Source: Propionibacteriaceae bacterium
Lineage (GTDB): Bacteria; Actinomycetota; Actinomycetes; Propionibacteriales; Propionibacteriaceae
DNA: 64,000 nucleotides
NCBI GenBank assembly: GCA_031265875.1
Contig: JAISCA010000031.1
Coordinates: 100,322-164,321 of the forward strand
Direction: 5' to 3'
Shown here piece by piece: positions 22,117-30,902 of this stretch. The notes beneath the pieces were generated by a model. The model was not told the origin of the DNA. It ran no database searches and worked only from the letters and a program-made list of their open reading frames with translations. Every line of letters begins with the position of its first letter. The first letter of the stretch is position 1. The position numbers and the translations under genes are program-made.

Positions 22117-23805
22117 ATGGCATGGGTTGGACGAGCGAGCCTGATCGCCCTCGCTCTCGGCTTGGCCCTGAGCGCCTGCGGGCGGACCCCGGAGCCCGAA
22201 CCCGACCCCACCACCACCCCCCAGACGACTGCGCTGGGACCGGTCTCCGGCATCAACCAAACCGACCGCGACCGGATCGACGGCGGCGGCGACCTCCGTC
22301 TGGCCGTGACCGCCTGGCCCAGCCAGTGGAATCCCTGGGCCCAGACCTCGGACCAGTCGACCGACTGGCTGCTCGACCCTCTCCGCTCACGCCTGTTCGA
22401 CATCACCGCCAGCGGCGGCTTGCAGCCGAACCCGGATTGGCTGACGCAGCCGCCCACCGTCACGACCGACCCCGACACCGTCGTGATCTACCACCTCAAC
22501 CCGGCGGTGCGCTGGGGCGACGGCCAACCGGTCGGCCTGGTCGATTTCCAAGCCACCTGGCAGGCCTGCGCCGGGGGCGACCCGGCCCGCCGTTGTCTGT
22601 CCCAGTACGGTTTCGACCGCATCCTCACGATCGAGGCCGGCCCCGAGCCCGGCGACGTCCAGATCACCTACAGCGGGTCCTACCCGGCCTGGCCGCTGAC
22701 CTTCTTGCACGGCCCGGCCCGGGCCGAGTCAGTGGCCACGGCCGAGGCCTTCAACCACGGCTGGAGCGACCCGGCGGCGCAGCCGGGTTGGTGGGCCGGA
22801 CCCTTCACGGCGGTGGCGACCGACCTTGAGGCCGGCCGGCTCGAACTGGTCCCCAACTCTCAGTGGTGGGGGGCCGAGCCGCTGTTGGACCGCCTGACCT
22901 TCGTCCGCTTGGACTCGGACCAATTGGTCGAGGCCTTCGACCGGCAGGAGATCGACGCCTGGCCGCTCGGACTCGAGCCCAGCCTCCATGTCGCCGCCGA
23001 CCGCCACGAGAACGTCCAGATCCGCCGCGCCCCCAGCCTGACCTGGCGGGCTCTCAGCCTGGCCCAGACCGACTCGCCCCTGGCCGACCGCCGGGTCCGG
23101 CAGGCCATCCTGGCCGGCCTCGACCGCGGCCTGGTCGGCCAGGCCGCCCTGGCCGGATTGGAATGGACAGTCGAGACCATCGGCAATCTGGCCTGGCAGC
23201 CAGGGCAAGCCCGCTACAGCGATTTGACGGAGTCGAGTGGTCTGGGCCTGAATCTGGAGCGGGCCCAGGCTGTGCTGGACCAAGCCGGCTGGACCCTCGG
23301 CCCCGACGGCCTCCGGCGACGGAACGGGCAACCCCTCAGCCTGCGTCTGGGCCGCTCGGCCAACGACCCGGCCGGCGAAGCCGAGGCCCTTCAGATCGCG
23401 GCCCAACTGGCCCGCCTCGGCGTCACCGTCGAATTGGCGGTCGAGCCGGGTGAGGCCAGCGCCCTGATCCGCTCCGGCGCCTTCGACCTGGTCCTCTTGG
23501 CCTGGTCCAACTCGATCTACCCGGCCGACGCTCTGGCGGCCTGGTTCACGACCGGGGCCGCCTCCAATCCAACTGGCTATTCCAGCCAGACGGTCGATTC
23601 CCTGCTCGCTTCGGCCGCCGTCGTGATGGATCCCGACACCCGCGCCACCTTGCTCGGCTCGGCCGTCAACATCTTGTGGCGCGACGTCGCGCTGCTGCCT
23701 TTGTACGCCGTCCCGGAGACTTGGGCGGCGCTCCCCCGCTTGGCCAATCTCGGCCCCACCGGCTGGGCCACCTTGCGTTGGGAGGACGTCGGCTTCACCT
23801 CTTGA
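22117..23805 (+). CDS. ABC transporter substrate-binding lipoprotein (family 5, peptide/nickel type)
   Basis: Extracytoplasmic solute receptor, 562 residues. Signal peptide with lipobox LALSACG (Cys near 21) then an acidic/Pro/Thr linker. The SBP_bac_5 pattern is present: DPLRSRLFDI, VVIYHLNPAVRWGDGQPV near residue 130, FLHGPARAES, PLADRRVRQAILAGLDRGLVG, and ALAAWFTTGAASNPTGYS. No permease or ATPase genes adjoin, so its partner is elsewhere. The -10 box TAGTCT (22105-22110) comes from the flanking MITE-like element and gives a leaderless start at 22117. Confidence 0.88.
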   Translation: MAWVGRASLIALALGLALSACGRTPEPEPDPTTTPQTTALGPVSGINQTDRDRIDGGGDLRLAVTAWPSQWNPWAQTSDQSTDWLLDPLRSRLFDITASGGLQPNPDWLTQPPTVTTDPDTVVIYHLNPAVRWGDGQPVGLVDFQATWQACAGGDPARRCLSQYGFDRILTIEAGPEPGDVQITYSGSYPAWPLTFLHGPARAESVATAEAFNHGWSDPAAQPGWWAGPFTAVATDLEAGRLELVPNSQWWGAEPLLDRLTFVRLDSDQLVEAFDRQEIDAWPLGLEPSLHVAADRHENVQIRRAPSLTWRALSLAQTDSPLADRRVRQAILAGLDRGLVGQAALAGLEWTVETIGNLAWQPGQARYSDLTESSGLGLNLERAQAVLDQAGWTLGPDGLRRRNGQPLSLRLGRSANDPAGEAEALQIAAQLARLGVTVELAVEPGEASALIRSGAFDLVLLAWSNSIYPADALAAWFTTGAASNPTGYSSQTVDSLLASAAVVMDPDTRATLLGSAVNILWRDVALLPLYAVPETWAALPRLANLGPTGWATLRWEDVGFTS

Positions 23806-23897
23806 GAGACCCCTCGGGCGACCGCTGGAGGGACACTAGGGACTCCGTTAGGATCATCTCGGCACAGCATTGGGCCAGTCTTGACAGGGGGACGAGA

Positions 23898-25313
23898 ATG
23901 GCGATCTGGACTCTTCACGGTGGTGGCACGTTAGCTCCGGGCGAGGTGGTGAAACCGACCGAACGGCTAGGTTGGGGCAAGACCGTCGGGTTGGGCGCCC
24001 AACACGTCGTGGCCATGTTCGGCGCCACCTTCGTGTTCCCCCTCCTGATGGGCTTGAACCCGCAATTGGCCGTCATGATGTCCGGGGTCGCGACCCTGCT
24101 GTTCATCATCGTGGTCAAGCACCGGGTGCCCAGCTACCTCGGCTCCTCGGCTTCCTTCGTCGGGGTCGCCACCGCCATCTACGCCGCCGGCGGCGACGCC
24201 GCCGACCTGACCGGGGCCTTGTTCGTGACCGGCGCGGCCCTGTTCATCGTCGGCTTGATCATCCACTTCGCCGGCGCCCGCGTCATCCACCGGGTCCTGC
24301 CGCCGGCTGTGACCGGCGCCGTCGTCATGTTGATCGGCTTCAACTTGGCCCCGGTGGTGGCCAAGACCTATTGGCCCCAGGACCAGTGGACCGCCTTCAT
24401 CGTCATGCTCGTGGTGGTGGTCCTGTCGGTCGGCTTCAAGGGCTTCATCGGCCGTATCGCCATCTTCGTGGCCTTACTCGTCGGCTACGTTCTGAGCTGG
24501 CTGTTCGACCTGGTGTCCGGTCCGATCACCTCGCAGAACGCGGCCGGCCAGGTGACCGAACACCTCCGGGTCGACTGGAGCGCGGTGGCCTCGGCCGACT
24601 GGCTCGGCCTGCCGCCGTTGTCCAACGCCGCCACCGGCGTGGTCGGTCTGCACCTGCCCCATTTCTCGCTCGGTTTCGCCCTCATCTCGCTGCCGGTCGT
24701 GATCGCTCTGATCGCGGAGAACACCGGGCACGTAAAAGCGGTGGCGGAGATGACGGGTGAGAACCTCGATCCCCTGATGGGCCGGGCCATCGCCGCCGAC
24801 GGCGCCGCCTCCATGCTGGCCACCGTGGTGGGGGCCGGGCCGACCACGACCTACGCCGAGAACATCGGCGTCATGGCGGCCACCCGGGTCTACTCCACCG
24901 CCGCCTACGTGGTGGCCTCCCTGGTCGCCGTCCTCTTCGGCTTCTCACCCAAGTTCGGGGCCGTCATCTCGGCCACGCCCGGCGGCGTGCTGGGCGGTAT
25001 CACAGTGGTGTTGTACGGCATGATCGGCCTGCTGGGAGCCAAGATCTGGAAAGAGAACAAGGTCGACTTCGGCAATCCGATCAACCTGGTGCCGCTGGCC
25101 GCCGGCATCATCATCGGCGTGGGCGACGTGTCCTTGCAGTTCTCCGACGACTTCTCCCTCTCCGGCATCGCCCTCGGCACCATCGTCACGGTCGGGGTCT
25201 ACCACCTGGCCCGGGCCTTGGCCCCGGCCCAGGTCCGCCGTGAGGCCGAAGGCGCCAGCATCATCTTCGACAGCCCTGGTTTCTTCGAGGACGAGAAGTC
25301 CAGCACGGACTGA
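23898..25313 (+). CDS. NCS2 uracil/xanthine permease
   Basis: 471-residue inner-membrane nucleobase:proton symporter with about 14 hydrophobic segments. Signature stretches: LGAQHVVAMFGATFVFPLL, VGVATAIYAAGG, LPPAVTGAVVMLIGFNLAP, VIALIAENTGHVKAVAEMTG, and GAGPTTTYAENIGVMAATRVYS, which matches the UraA motif (Glu in AENTGH and YAENIGV), so uracil is the favoured substrate. ATG 23898 follows GGGGGACGAGA; the longer upstream frame lacks family sequence. TAGGAT at about 23850 may be the promoter. Confidence 0.93.
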   Translation: MAIWTLHGGGTLAPGEVVKPTERLGWGKTVGLGAQHVVAMFGATFVFPLLMGLNPQLAVMMSGVATLLFIIVVKHRVPSYLGSSASFVGVATAIYAAGGDAADLTGALFVTGAALFIVGLIIHFAGARVIHRVLPPAVTGAVVMLIGFNLAPVVAKTYWPQDQWTAFIVMLVVVVLSVGFKGFIGRIAIFVALLVGYVLSWLFDLVSGPITSQNAAGQVTEHLRVDWSAVASADWLGLPPLSNAATGVVGLHLPHFSLGFALISLPVVIALIAENTGHVKAVAEMTGENLDPLMGRAIAADGAASMLATVVGAGPTTTYAENIGVMAATRVYSTAAYVVASLVAVLFGFSPKFGAVISATPGGVLGGITVVLYGMIGLLGAKIWKENKVDFGNPINLVPLAAGIIIGVGDVSLQFSDDFSLSGIALGTIVTVGVYHLARALAPAQVRREAEGASIIFDSPGFFEDEKSSTD

Positions 25314-25520
25314 CCACTTGAGACCGGAGCCGGTTCTGGACCGGACCAGAGCGGCCTGAGAGGCCAACTCGGATGTCGTGGTCGCAGTGGAGCGACGGCC
25401 GTGATGGGGCTGCGTATCGTCCGATCCGGTGTGCCCCGGTCGGGGCCTGACCGATTGGATCGGTTGATCTCTCGGCGCGTCTGCCGACGGCTCCGAGACT
25501 GACCTCATAGCCTGGCCGGG

Positions 25521-26252
25521 ATGGACACCACCGGCTTGATTTTCTTAGCTGTCGTCGGGGCTTGGCTGTTTTATCTCGTTCCCAGCCAGGTCTCGCGGCG
25601 CTCCCGGCCGTCCGCGCGCGCCGAGTCCCAGTCGACTTCCCCTAGGACCGCTCCGGTCCACCGGGGCAACCCACTGGGCCAGGACGAATCCGATCTCGAT
25701 TTGGAATTGGATCTGCTGACCAATCCCGACCTGCCGGTCTCCAGCGATTTGATCCGCCGGGCCCGCCGCCGCGCCATCGACCGTTTGTCCAGTCGGGCCG
25801 CCCGGCGGCGCCGCTTGACCTTGATCGGCCTGCTGCTCTTGGCCGGTTTGGCCGTCGGCCTGGCCGGGGCCGGTCTGACCAGTTGGTGGACGCCGGGAAT
25901 GGCCGGAGCCTCGTTGCTGATCTGGATCGGCCTGGCCCGTTGGGATGTGATCCGGGTCAACCGTCGCGTCGAGCGCTTGAACCGGTTGGTCGAGGCCGCC
26001 AACGACGAGGCCACCGTGGCCATCACGATCGCGGCCCAGACCGATCCCGCCGACTCGGCCGATCCCCCGCTCCAGCCCAGCCTGCCCCTGTGGGAGCCGC
26101 TGTCCGTGCCGGCCCAGACCTACCTCTCCGGACCGCCCGCCCAACGCACCGTCCGCACCATCGACCTAGCCAGTCTGCCGCTGCCGGCCGCCCGGCCGGT
26201 GGTGACGGCCAACGACGACGAGACCGAGCAGACAGACGCCCAAGCCGTCTGA
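25521..26252 (+). CDS. Membrane protein of unknown function
   Basis: 243 residues. An N-terminal membrane helix (LIFLAVVGAWLFYLVPSQV) is followed by a basic/polar region, an Arg-rich stretch (RRARRRAIDRL, AARRRRLTLIG) and two further helices (about 95-135), then a Pro-rich acidic tail. The layout (single helix, WxxxLVP, long polar region, two helices) resembles the actinobacterial gephyrin-like-protein receptor type, but I would not assign it. TAGCCT at 25508-25513 ends 7 nt before the ATG, implying leaderless expression. Confidence 0.7.
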   Translation: MDTTGLIFLAVVGAWLFYLVPSQVSRRSRPSARAESQSTSPRTAPVHRGNPLGQDESDLDLELDLLTNPDLPVSSDLIRRARRRAIDRLSSRAARRRRLTLIGLLLLAGLAVGLAGAGLTSWWTPGMAGASLLIWIGLARWDVIRVNRRVERLNRLVEAANDEATVAITIAAQTDPADSADPPLQPSLPLWEPLSVPAQTYLSGPPAQRTVRTIDLASLPLPAARPVVTANDDETEQTDAQAV

Positions 26253-26815
26253 TCCGACGGCGCCCATTCCCACTCGCTTGAGTGCCAGCTGGGCCACCGC
26301 CGTATCGCCGAACGAGCGCTTACAACACTCATTACGGCGTGTCGCGCGGCGTGTCGCGCGGTCGCAACTGCTCAATCGCCGCACCCCCTCGCCGACAGAG
26401 CACTTGCGTACGCCGACACGCCGAAGAAGCGGTTCGCAACTGCTCAATCGTGCAACCCTCCCCGCCGAACCCGGACCATACGACCATCGAACCCCACCAA
26501 ACCCAGCCCAAAGCTCCGGTGGGGACGCCGAAAGCGACATCGCCGACCAAATTCAACCATCCAACCCATCCCGCAGGGAGCCGCGGCAGACATATTTCTG
26601 TACGGCCGCCCGTCCGGGCGTCCGTAGTCTGGTGGAACGGAGTCTGGTGGAACGGAGTCTGGGGGAACGGAAGACCCTGGTCGTAACTGCGTCAATCGCC
26701 GCACCCCACCCCACCGATTGGAGGGTTACGTCTCTTGTTTCGGCGTGTCGGCGTACGCAAGTGCCAAGCGCCGAAGGGGATCAGGCGATTGGCCCTTAGG
26801 GGCGGGGGCGGGTGG
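26253..26815. repeat. 563-bp repeat-rich intergenic region
   Basis: No gene supported. Modular repeats: CGGCGTGTCG blocks near 26337 and 26735 and, inverted, CGACACGCCG near 26420; GTCGCAACTGCTCAATCG-type blocks at about 26361, 26431 and 26680; and a 15-bp tandem AGTCTGGTGGAACGG three times (26626-26670, last copy with one change). It closes the space between a plus and a minus gene, beside the defence island. Confidence 0.7.
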
Positions 26816-27685
26816 CTAGGTCGCGTGGTCCTGCGGCGCTTCAGTTTTACGCCGGCGGGAGCGCCACCAGGCCAGACCCAACATGCCGACCAGGATGGCG
26901 AGGGTGACGTACCACATGTAGCGGGCGTAGAGGTCGACCAGGTCGACGGCCGGTTGCCCGATCCACCAGCCCAGGGCCAGGTAGCCGGCTTGGAAGACCG
27001 CCGAACTGGCCAGGACTGGGACCAGGAAGCGACCCAGCTTGATCCCGGCGGCGCCGACGGCGGCGTAGACGATCGGCATCGGGAACGGCACCGGTAGGAA
27101 GGTCAAGGCGATGGCCAGCGGCCACCAGCGGCGGGTCAGAGCGACGGCCCGGGCGGCCCGTCGCTGGGACCAGGCGGTCTGCCCGGCCAGCATGGTGATG
27201 ATGCCGTCGCCCCAACGATGGCCGGCCCACCAATAGACCCAACTGAACTTGATCAAGGACAAGGCGGCCAGAGCCCACCACAGGACTAGAACGCCGCCCC
27301 GGACGTGGATCCAGGCCCCCGTGGCCACGACCGAGGTCCGGCCGCCGGTGATGGCGGCGGCCAGCGGCGGACTGTGACCGATCAGGACGGCCCGAGCGGG
27401 CGCGATGGCCAAGCTATAGACCCCGACCACGGCGATCATGATCCAACAGACCAGATCGGCCCGGGTCGGACGATGGCTCCAGGGCCAAGCCGGGTCGGCC
27501 CACCAGGGCCCGGACTCGGGTTCCTTCTCGTCCCTCTCAGGCTCCTTGACCGCCTCGCTCGTCTCCAACTCCTCGGCCAGTTCGGTCTCCCGTTCATCCC
27601 ACTCCGCCCTGGGCTCGGCCGAAGGGATCGGGGGAGGTGCCTCGGGCGGCCGATCGGCGATGTAGGGTCTGTCCACGGTCACCAC
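26816..27685 (-). CDS. DedA/VTT-like membrane protein
   Basis: 289 residues. An acidic, Glu/Pro-rich cytoplasmic N-terminus of about 80 residues precedes five or six membrane segments (about 85-275). The segment LTFLPVPFPMPIVYAAVGAAGIKLGRFL fits the re-entrant part of VTT/DedA proteins (Pro-rich, then AG.aG...), though the usual Arg of F-R/P-G is missing. Such proteins act in lipid scrambling or membrane homeostasis. Starts are GTG at 27685 or 27682, within a run of GTG codons. Only moderate confidence in the family. Confidence 0.6.
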   Translation of the reverse strand: MVTVDRPYIADRPPEAPPPIPSAEPRAEWDERETELAEELETSEAVKEPERDEKEPESGPWWADPAWPWSHRPTRADLVCWIMIAVVGVYSLAIAPARAVLIGHSPPLAAAITGGRTSVVATGAWIHVRGGVLVLWWALAALSLIKFSWVYWWAGHRWGDGIITMLAGQTAWSQRRAARAVALTRRWWPLAIALTFLPVPFPMPIVYAAVGAAGIKLGRFLVPVLASSAVFQAGYLALGWWIGQPAVDLVDLYARYMWYVTLAILVGMLGLAWWRSRRRKTEAPQDHAT

Positions 27686-27816
27686 CGTAAAGGGTCGGAC
27701 CGGCTTCCACGAAGCCGTTCGGGCTAACGAATTCTTACCATGATGCGAACATGGGTCCTTCGGCCGGTCGAAGATGAGACCGCTGATGCGGCGGGTGGAG
27801 TCGTCAACGATTCGGG

Positions 27817-28590
27817 TCAGGCCTGGCTCCCGAGCGTTTCTGCCATGGAGCCTTGGGATCGGCGAATGTGTCGAGGACGATCTCGCACCAGGCCCGACCC
27901 TCTTGCTCTTCCGTGGCCGCTTCCCTCAGCATTCCTCAACTCAGTAAGGCCGATGGCGATGCCCTTGAGGCTACCCAAGATTTTCTTCACAGACTTGGAC
28001 GAGTCGAGCGACTCGTCAACCGAGGAGACTCCTAGCCCCAGAGAGTCCTGAGCTTGACTGACCAGGCCAGCCAATTCGGCATTGGTTTCCACAGGCTTCT
28101 GAAGGTGCTCCAACACTGTCTTGGCCGTCGCTTCAATCAAGTCTTTGACCGCTCCTACAACGCCAGGTGGGTCCTGGTCCAGCAGTGCGTCGATCCGATG
28201 GAAGGCGTCCATGATGCCCGAGACGTCGCGGAGGCCACCCAGGCCAGATAGAGGAGTTAATAGATCCACCGGGAAGGTAATATTGTTCTTGGAGTCAATG
28301 GTGAATCCATCCGCTTCCAAGACTTGGATGAGCTTGGTCTTGCACTCGTTGTCGTGCTCTATCAGGACGGTCTGGTAGGCACGGAGCGCCCTGCGACAGT
28401 GATCAACGTTTGTCCAATCGACCGAAGCCTCGTACTCAACCCAACGAGATTGCCTCACACCGCCGAACTCATTGGCCTCTCCTGGAGGGAAATTCTCTGA
28501 CTGCCAAATTCGGTCTATGTCACGGAGCTTGATTCCCGAGGCAAAGTCTCTGAACGCGGCTCGAACTCGGAGGGAGATGAGGTCAGGCAC
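27817..28590 (-). CDS. Abortive-infection (Abi_C-type) protein
   Basis: 257-residue protein, candidate phage-defence factor. The N-terminal two thirds hold RIWQSENFPPGE and a polar helical region. The C-terminal SVKKILGSLKGIAIGLTELRNAEGSGHGR matches the Abi_C domain (helix then LRN..G.GHGR, a HEPN-like basic motif). After GHGR the sequence is short and does not look like the usual C-terminus of the family, so the end may be frameshifted or truncated. It starts 6 bp after the methyltransferase stop on the same strand, so it belongs to that operon. GC is lower than in the flanks. Confidence 0.68.
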   Translation of the reverse strand: MPDLISLRVRAAFRDFASGIKLRDIDRIWQSENFPPGEANEFGGVRQSRWVEYEASVDWTNVDHCRRALRAYQTVLIEHDNECKTKLIQVLEADGFTIDSKNNITFPVDLLTPLSGLGGLRDVSGIMDAFHRIDALLDQDPPGVVGAVKDLIEATAKTVLEHLQKPVETNAELAGLVSQAQDSLGLGVSSVDESLDSSKSVKKILGSLKGIAIGLTELRNAEGSGHGRARGSGLVRDRPRHIRRSQGSMAETLGSQA

Positions 28591-28596
28591 AGTGTG

Positions 28597-29916
28597 TCAC
28601 GCACGTAGAGCTACAGGCCGGTTATACACCCCGGACGAGGGCAGTTGGAGAGTTCTCCGGAGCGATGCCGCTGAGTACGAGCCCGGCTTTCCCCCCGCGA
28701 CAGGAGGTACGGCCACGACCTCGAAAACGCCACCGCCAGTCCAGCCGACATCGCGGGTGATACCTCCAGGATCATCCCCTTTTGCGACGGCGCACAGGCG
28801 GGGCAGCGCGAAGTCGCTGACCGTAGGGACACTTCTCTCCACAGCCACCCATCGTCTGTGCATCTTGTGTGACACGGCAGCGGTGGTCCCGCTACCCGCG
28901 AACAGATCCACGACAAGCTCGCCTGGATCGGTGCTGATGTGAACAATGCGTTCCAGAAGGGTCTCAGGCTTGGGGGTGTCGAATACATCAGTGCCAGGGA
29001 ATAAGTCCATCAAGTGACGCTTGGCGTCATCGTTGGTCCCCGTGTCCGCGCTGTTCCAGATGGTAAAGGGCACCAGCCCTCTGATCTGATGGGGAAACAA
29101 CTTGAGGCGAGGCGACCCGTCCCCGTCCTTCGGAAACCAGATTCGGTCGTCCGAGAGTAGATCGAGGTAGGTCGATTTTGTGGCATACCACGAACGGCCG
29201 CGAGGAGGTTTTAACGGACGACCTGTGGGCGTCATGATGACGTACTGCTGCCCGGCCCGGTAACCCGGTGCCGTGAAAGGTGCATCAGTCCAAGGGCCAC
29301 GCGGGTCGTTGTCCCTGTTCGTCATGTGCCCGCGGTCCCTGGTCAGCAAATTGCGTCGCGTTTTCCACGCCTTGGGACCGGATGGGGCGTAGACGAGGAT
29401 GGTGTCATGGTTGGCGGAGAAGGCGGCTCTGCTGTCCCTGGTCGTTCTTTTCTGCCATGCGACGCTGGTCACGAAAGCTCGCTCGCCGAAGATCTCATCC
29501 ATGATCGCTCTGGCGCGATGCACCTCGGAGTCGTCAAGGTGCATCCAGACCGACGCATCTGGAGTGAGGAGCGGCTTAAGGGCGGCTAAGCGGTCACGGA
29601 TCATGCTGAGCCACATCGGGCGCTGTAGGTGGTCTCCGTAGTGGCGGAACGCTTTGCCGGTGTTGAACGGAGGATCAACGTAGACGAGCCGTATGCCATC
29701 GTCGAAGGCTTCCGTTTGGCGGGACAGGGCTTCCAGCACGTCGAGGCTATCCCCGATGGCCAGGACGTTCGAGTCTCGTGTGATTGGCCCGGCTGTGAGG
29801 ATCGTAGTCTGAGCCTTTACCAGCCCAGCCCCTGGGACAACCCACGTATATTGATCTGTCCCTGTCCCGCGGAGCGAGAGGTGTTTATTTTCCCATGTCA
29901 ACTCGACATCGGCCAT
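28597..29916 (-). CDS. Site-specific DNA N6-adenine methyltransferase (beta type, Mod-like)
   Basis: 439 residues. Motif IV DPPFNTGKAF (about 81-90) comes before motif I VVDLFAGSGTTAAVSHKM (about 360), the beta-class order shared with type III Mod subunits and M.EcoP-like enzymes; D-P-P-F points to adenine N6. VWMHLDDSEVHRARAIMDEIFG (motif V region) and WQKRTTRDSR are also typical of Mod. It is shorter than type III Mod proteins and no Res helicase is nearby, which argues for a partner other than a type III restriction subunit. Divergent from the Dam-type gene across about 100 bp. Confidence 0.9.
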   Translation of the reverse strand: MADVELTWENKHLSLRGTGTDQYTWVVPGAGLVKAQTTILTAGPITRDSNVLAIGDSLDVLEALSRQTEAFDDGIRLVYVDPPFNTGKAFRHYGDHLQRPMWLSMIRDRLAALKPLLTPDASVWMHLDDSEVHRARAIMDEIFGERAFVTSVAWQKRTTRDSRAAFSANHDTILVYAPSGPKAWKTRRNLLTRDRGHMTNRDNDPRGPWTDAPFTAPGYRAGQQYVIMTPTGRPLKPPRGRSWYATKSTYLDLLSDDRIWFPKDGDGSPRLKLFPHQIRGLVPFTIWNSADTGTNDDAKRHLMDLFPGTDVFDTPKPETLLERIVHISTDPGELVVDLFAGSGTTAAVSHKMHRRWVAVERSVPTVSDFALPRLCAVAKGDDPGGITRDVGWTGGGVFEVVAVPPVAGGKPGSYSAASLRRTLQLPSSGVYNRPVALRA

Positions 29917-30019
29917 GTCGTCACCCTCTCCAATACGTCCTCATGAGAACTGTCACTCCGCTCCTGTAACGTATGCTCTCACGAGCCACCGACACTATGT
30001 TAAGGCGCGTCTGAAGAGC

Positions 30020-30901
30020 ATGAGCGTGATTATGGACCTGCTAGATGGCCTCGGCTGGGATGCCGAGGCAGGTGTCGCGCGTGCCAGCCATCCGTTCCTA
30101 AAGTGGGCCGGCGGCAAAACCAGACTCCTGGGCCGAATCCTTCCTCACATGCCCGCCCGGTTCGTCGACTACCACGAGCCATTCCTCGGAGGGGGGGCAG
30201 TGTTCTTCGCCGTCCAGGACAGGTTCGAGGGGACTGCCCATCTGGCGGATCTTAATGAGGAACTGATCCACGCCTGGCTCGCTGTCCGCGACCACGCGAA
30301 CGAGCTCCAGGAAGCGCTCCACGTCTACGCGAAGAACGATTCCAAGGAGTTCTACCTCCGTGTGCGCACCGAGGACCCGGTGGGGCTTGTGCCGAGAGCG
30401 GCCCGTTTCATCTATCTCAACCAGACCAGTTGGAACGGCTTGTGGCGTGTCAACCGCTGGGGACAGTTCAACGTCCCTTGGGGCGACAGGGAATTCCGAG
30501 GACTCTCAGCCTTGACCCTGGCCTCTCTGAATCGGTCTCTGGCGCGATCCGAGGTGCGGTGCGAAGACTTCAGGGACGCGCTCACGCGCCCCCAACGGGG
30601 AGACTTCGTGTATTTGGACCCTCCCTATCTGCCGATCAGCGACACGTCCAAGTTCCACCTTTACACGGAGAAGCGATTCAGGCAGCCCGATCTAATGGAG
30701 CTCGCGTCGCTGTGCGAAGCGCTGAGCGCCAGAGGTGTCCCTTGGATCATGTCCAACCGGGATACGTCACTGGTGCGCGAGCTCTTCGCTTCGTCTGAGA
30801 TCATCAGGCTTACGACCAAGCGCTCGGTGGCGGCTCAGAACAAGCATGATGTTGAGGCCCGCGAGTCTCCGGAGGTCGTGGTCGTGGGAAGGACGGCATG
30901 A
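30020..30901 (+). CDS. DNA adenine methylase (Dam/D12 class)
   Basis: 293 residues, alpha-class N6-adenine methyltransferase. N-terminal motif X/I PFLKWAGGKTRLLGRILPHM, FLGGGAVFFA, HLADLNEELIHAW, RFIYLNQTSWNGLWRVN, and the catalytic DPPYLPIS near residue 200. ATG 30020 is a choice between several starts: the frame is open from 29915 and ATG 30032 is also possible, with no good ribosome site before any. The stop is 1 nt from the McrB-like start (TGAGATG), so the two are one operon. Confidence 0.9.
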   Translation: MSVIMDLLDGLGWDAEAGVARASHPFLKWAGGKTRLLGRILPHMPARFVDYHEPFLGGGAVFFAVQDRFEGTAHLADLNEELIHAWLAVRDHANELQEALHVYAKNDSKEFYLRVRTEDPVGLVPRAARFIYLNQTSWNGLWRVNRWGQFNVPWGDREFRGLSALTLASLNRSLARSEVRCEDFRDALTRPQRGDFVYLDPPYLPISDTSKFHLYTEKRFRQPDLMELASLCEALSARGVPWIMSNRDTSLVRELFASSEIIRLTTKRSVAAQNKHDVEARESPEVVVVGRTA

Positions 30902-30902
30902 G

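Noticed and set aside
26278..26799. 173-residue open frame
   Set aside because: Lies wholly in repeat DNA, no ribosome site and no domain.
26253..26815. CRISPR-like array
   Set aside because: Repeat blocks differ in order, orientation and spacing and there are no cas genes; a mosaic of interspersed repeats.
28597..29916. Type III restriction Mod subunit
   Set aside because: No Res helicase is adjacent and the protein is short; grouped instead with the McrBC-like pair.
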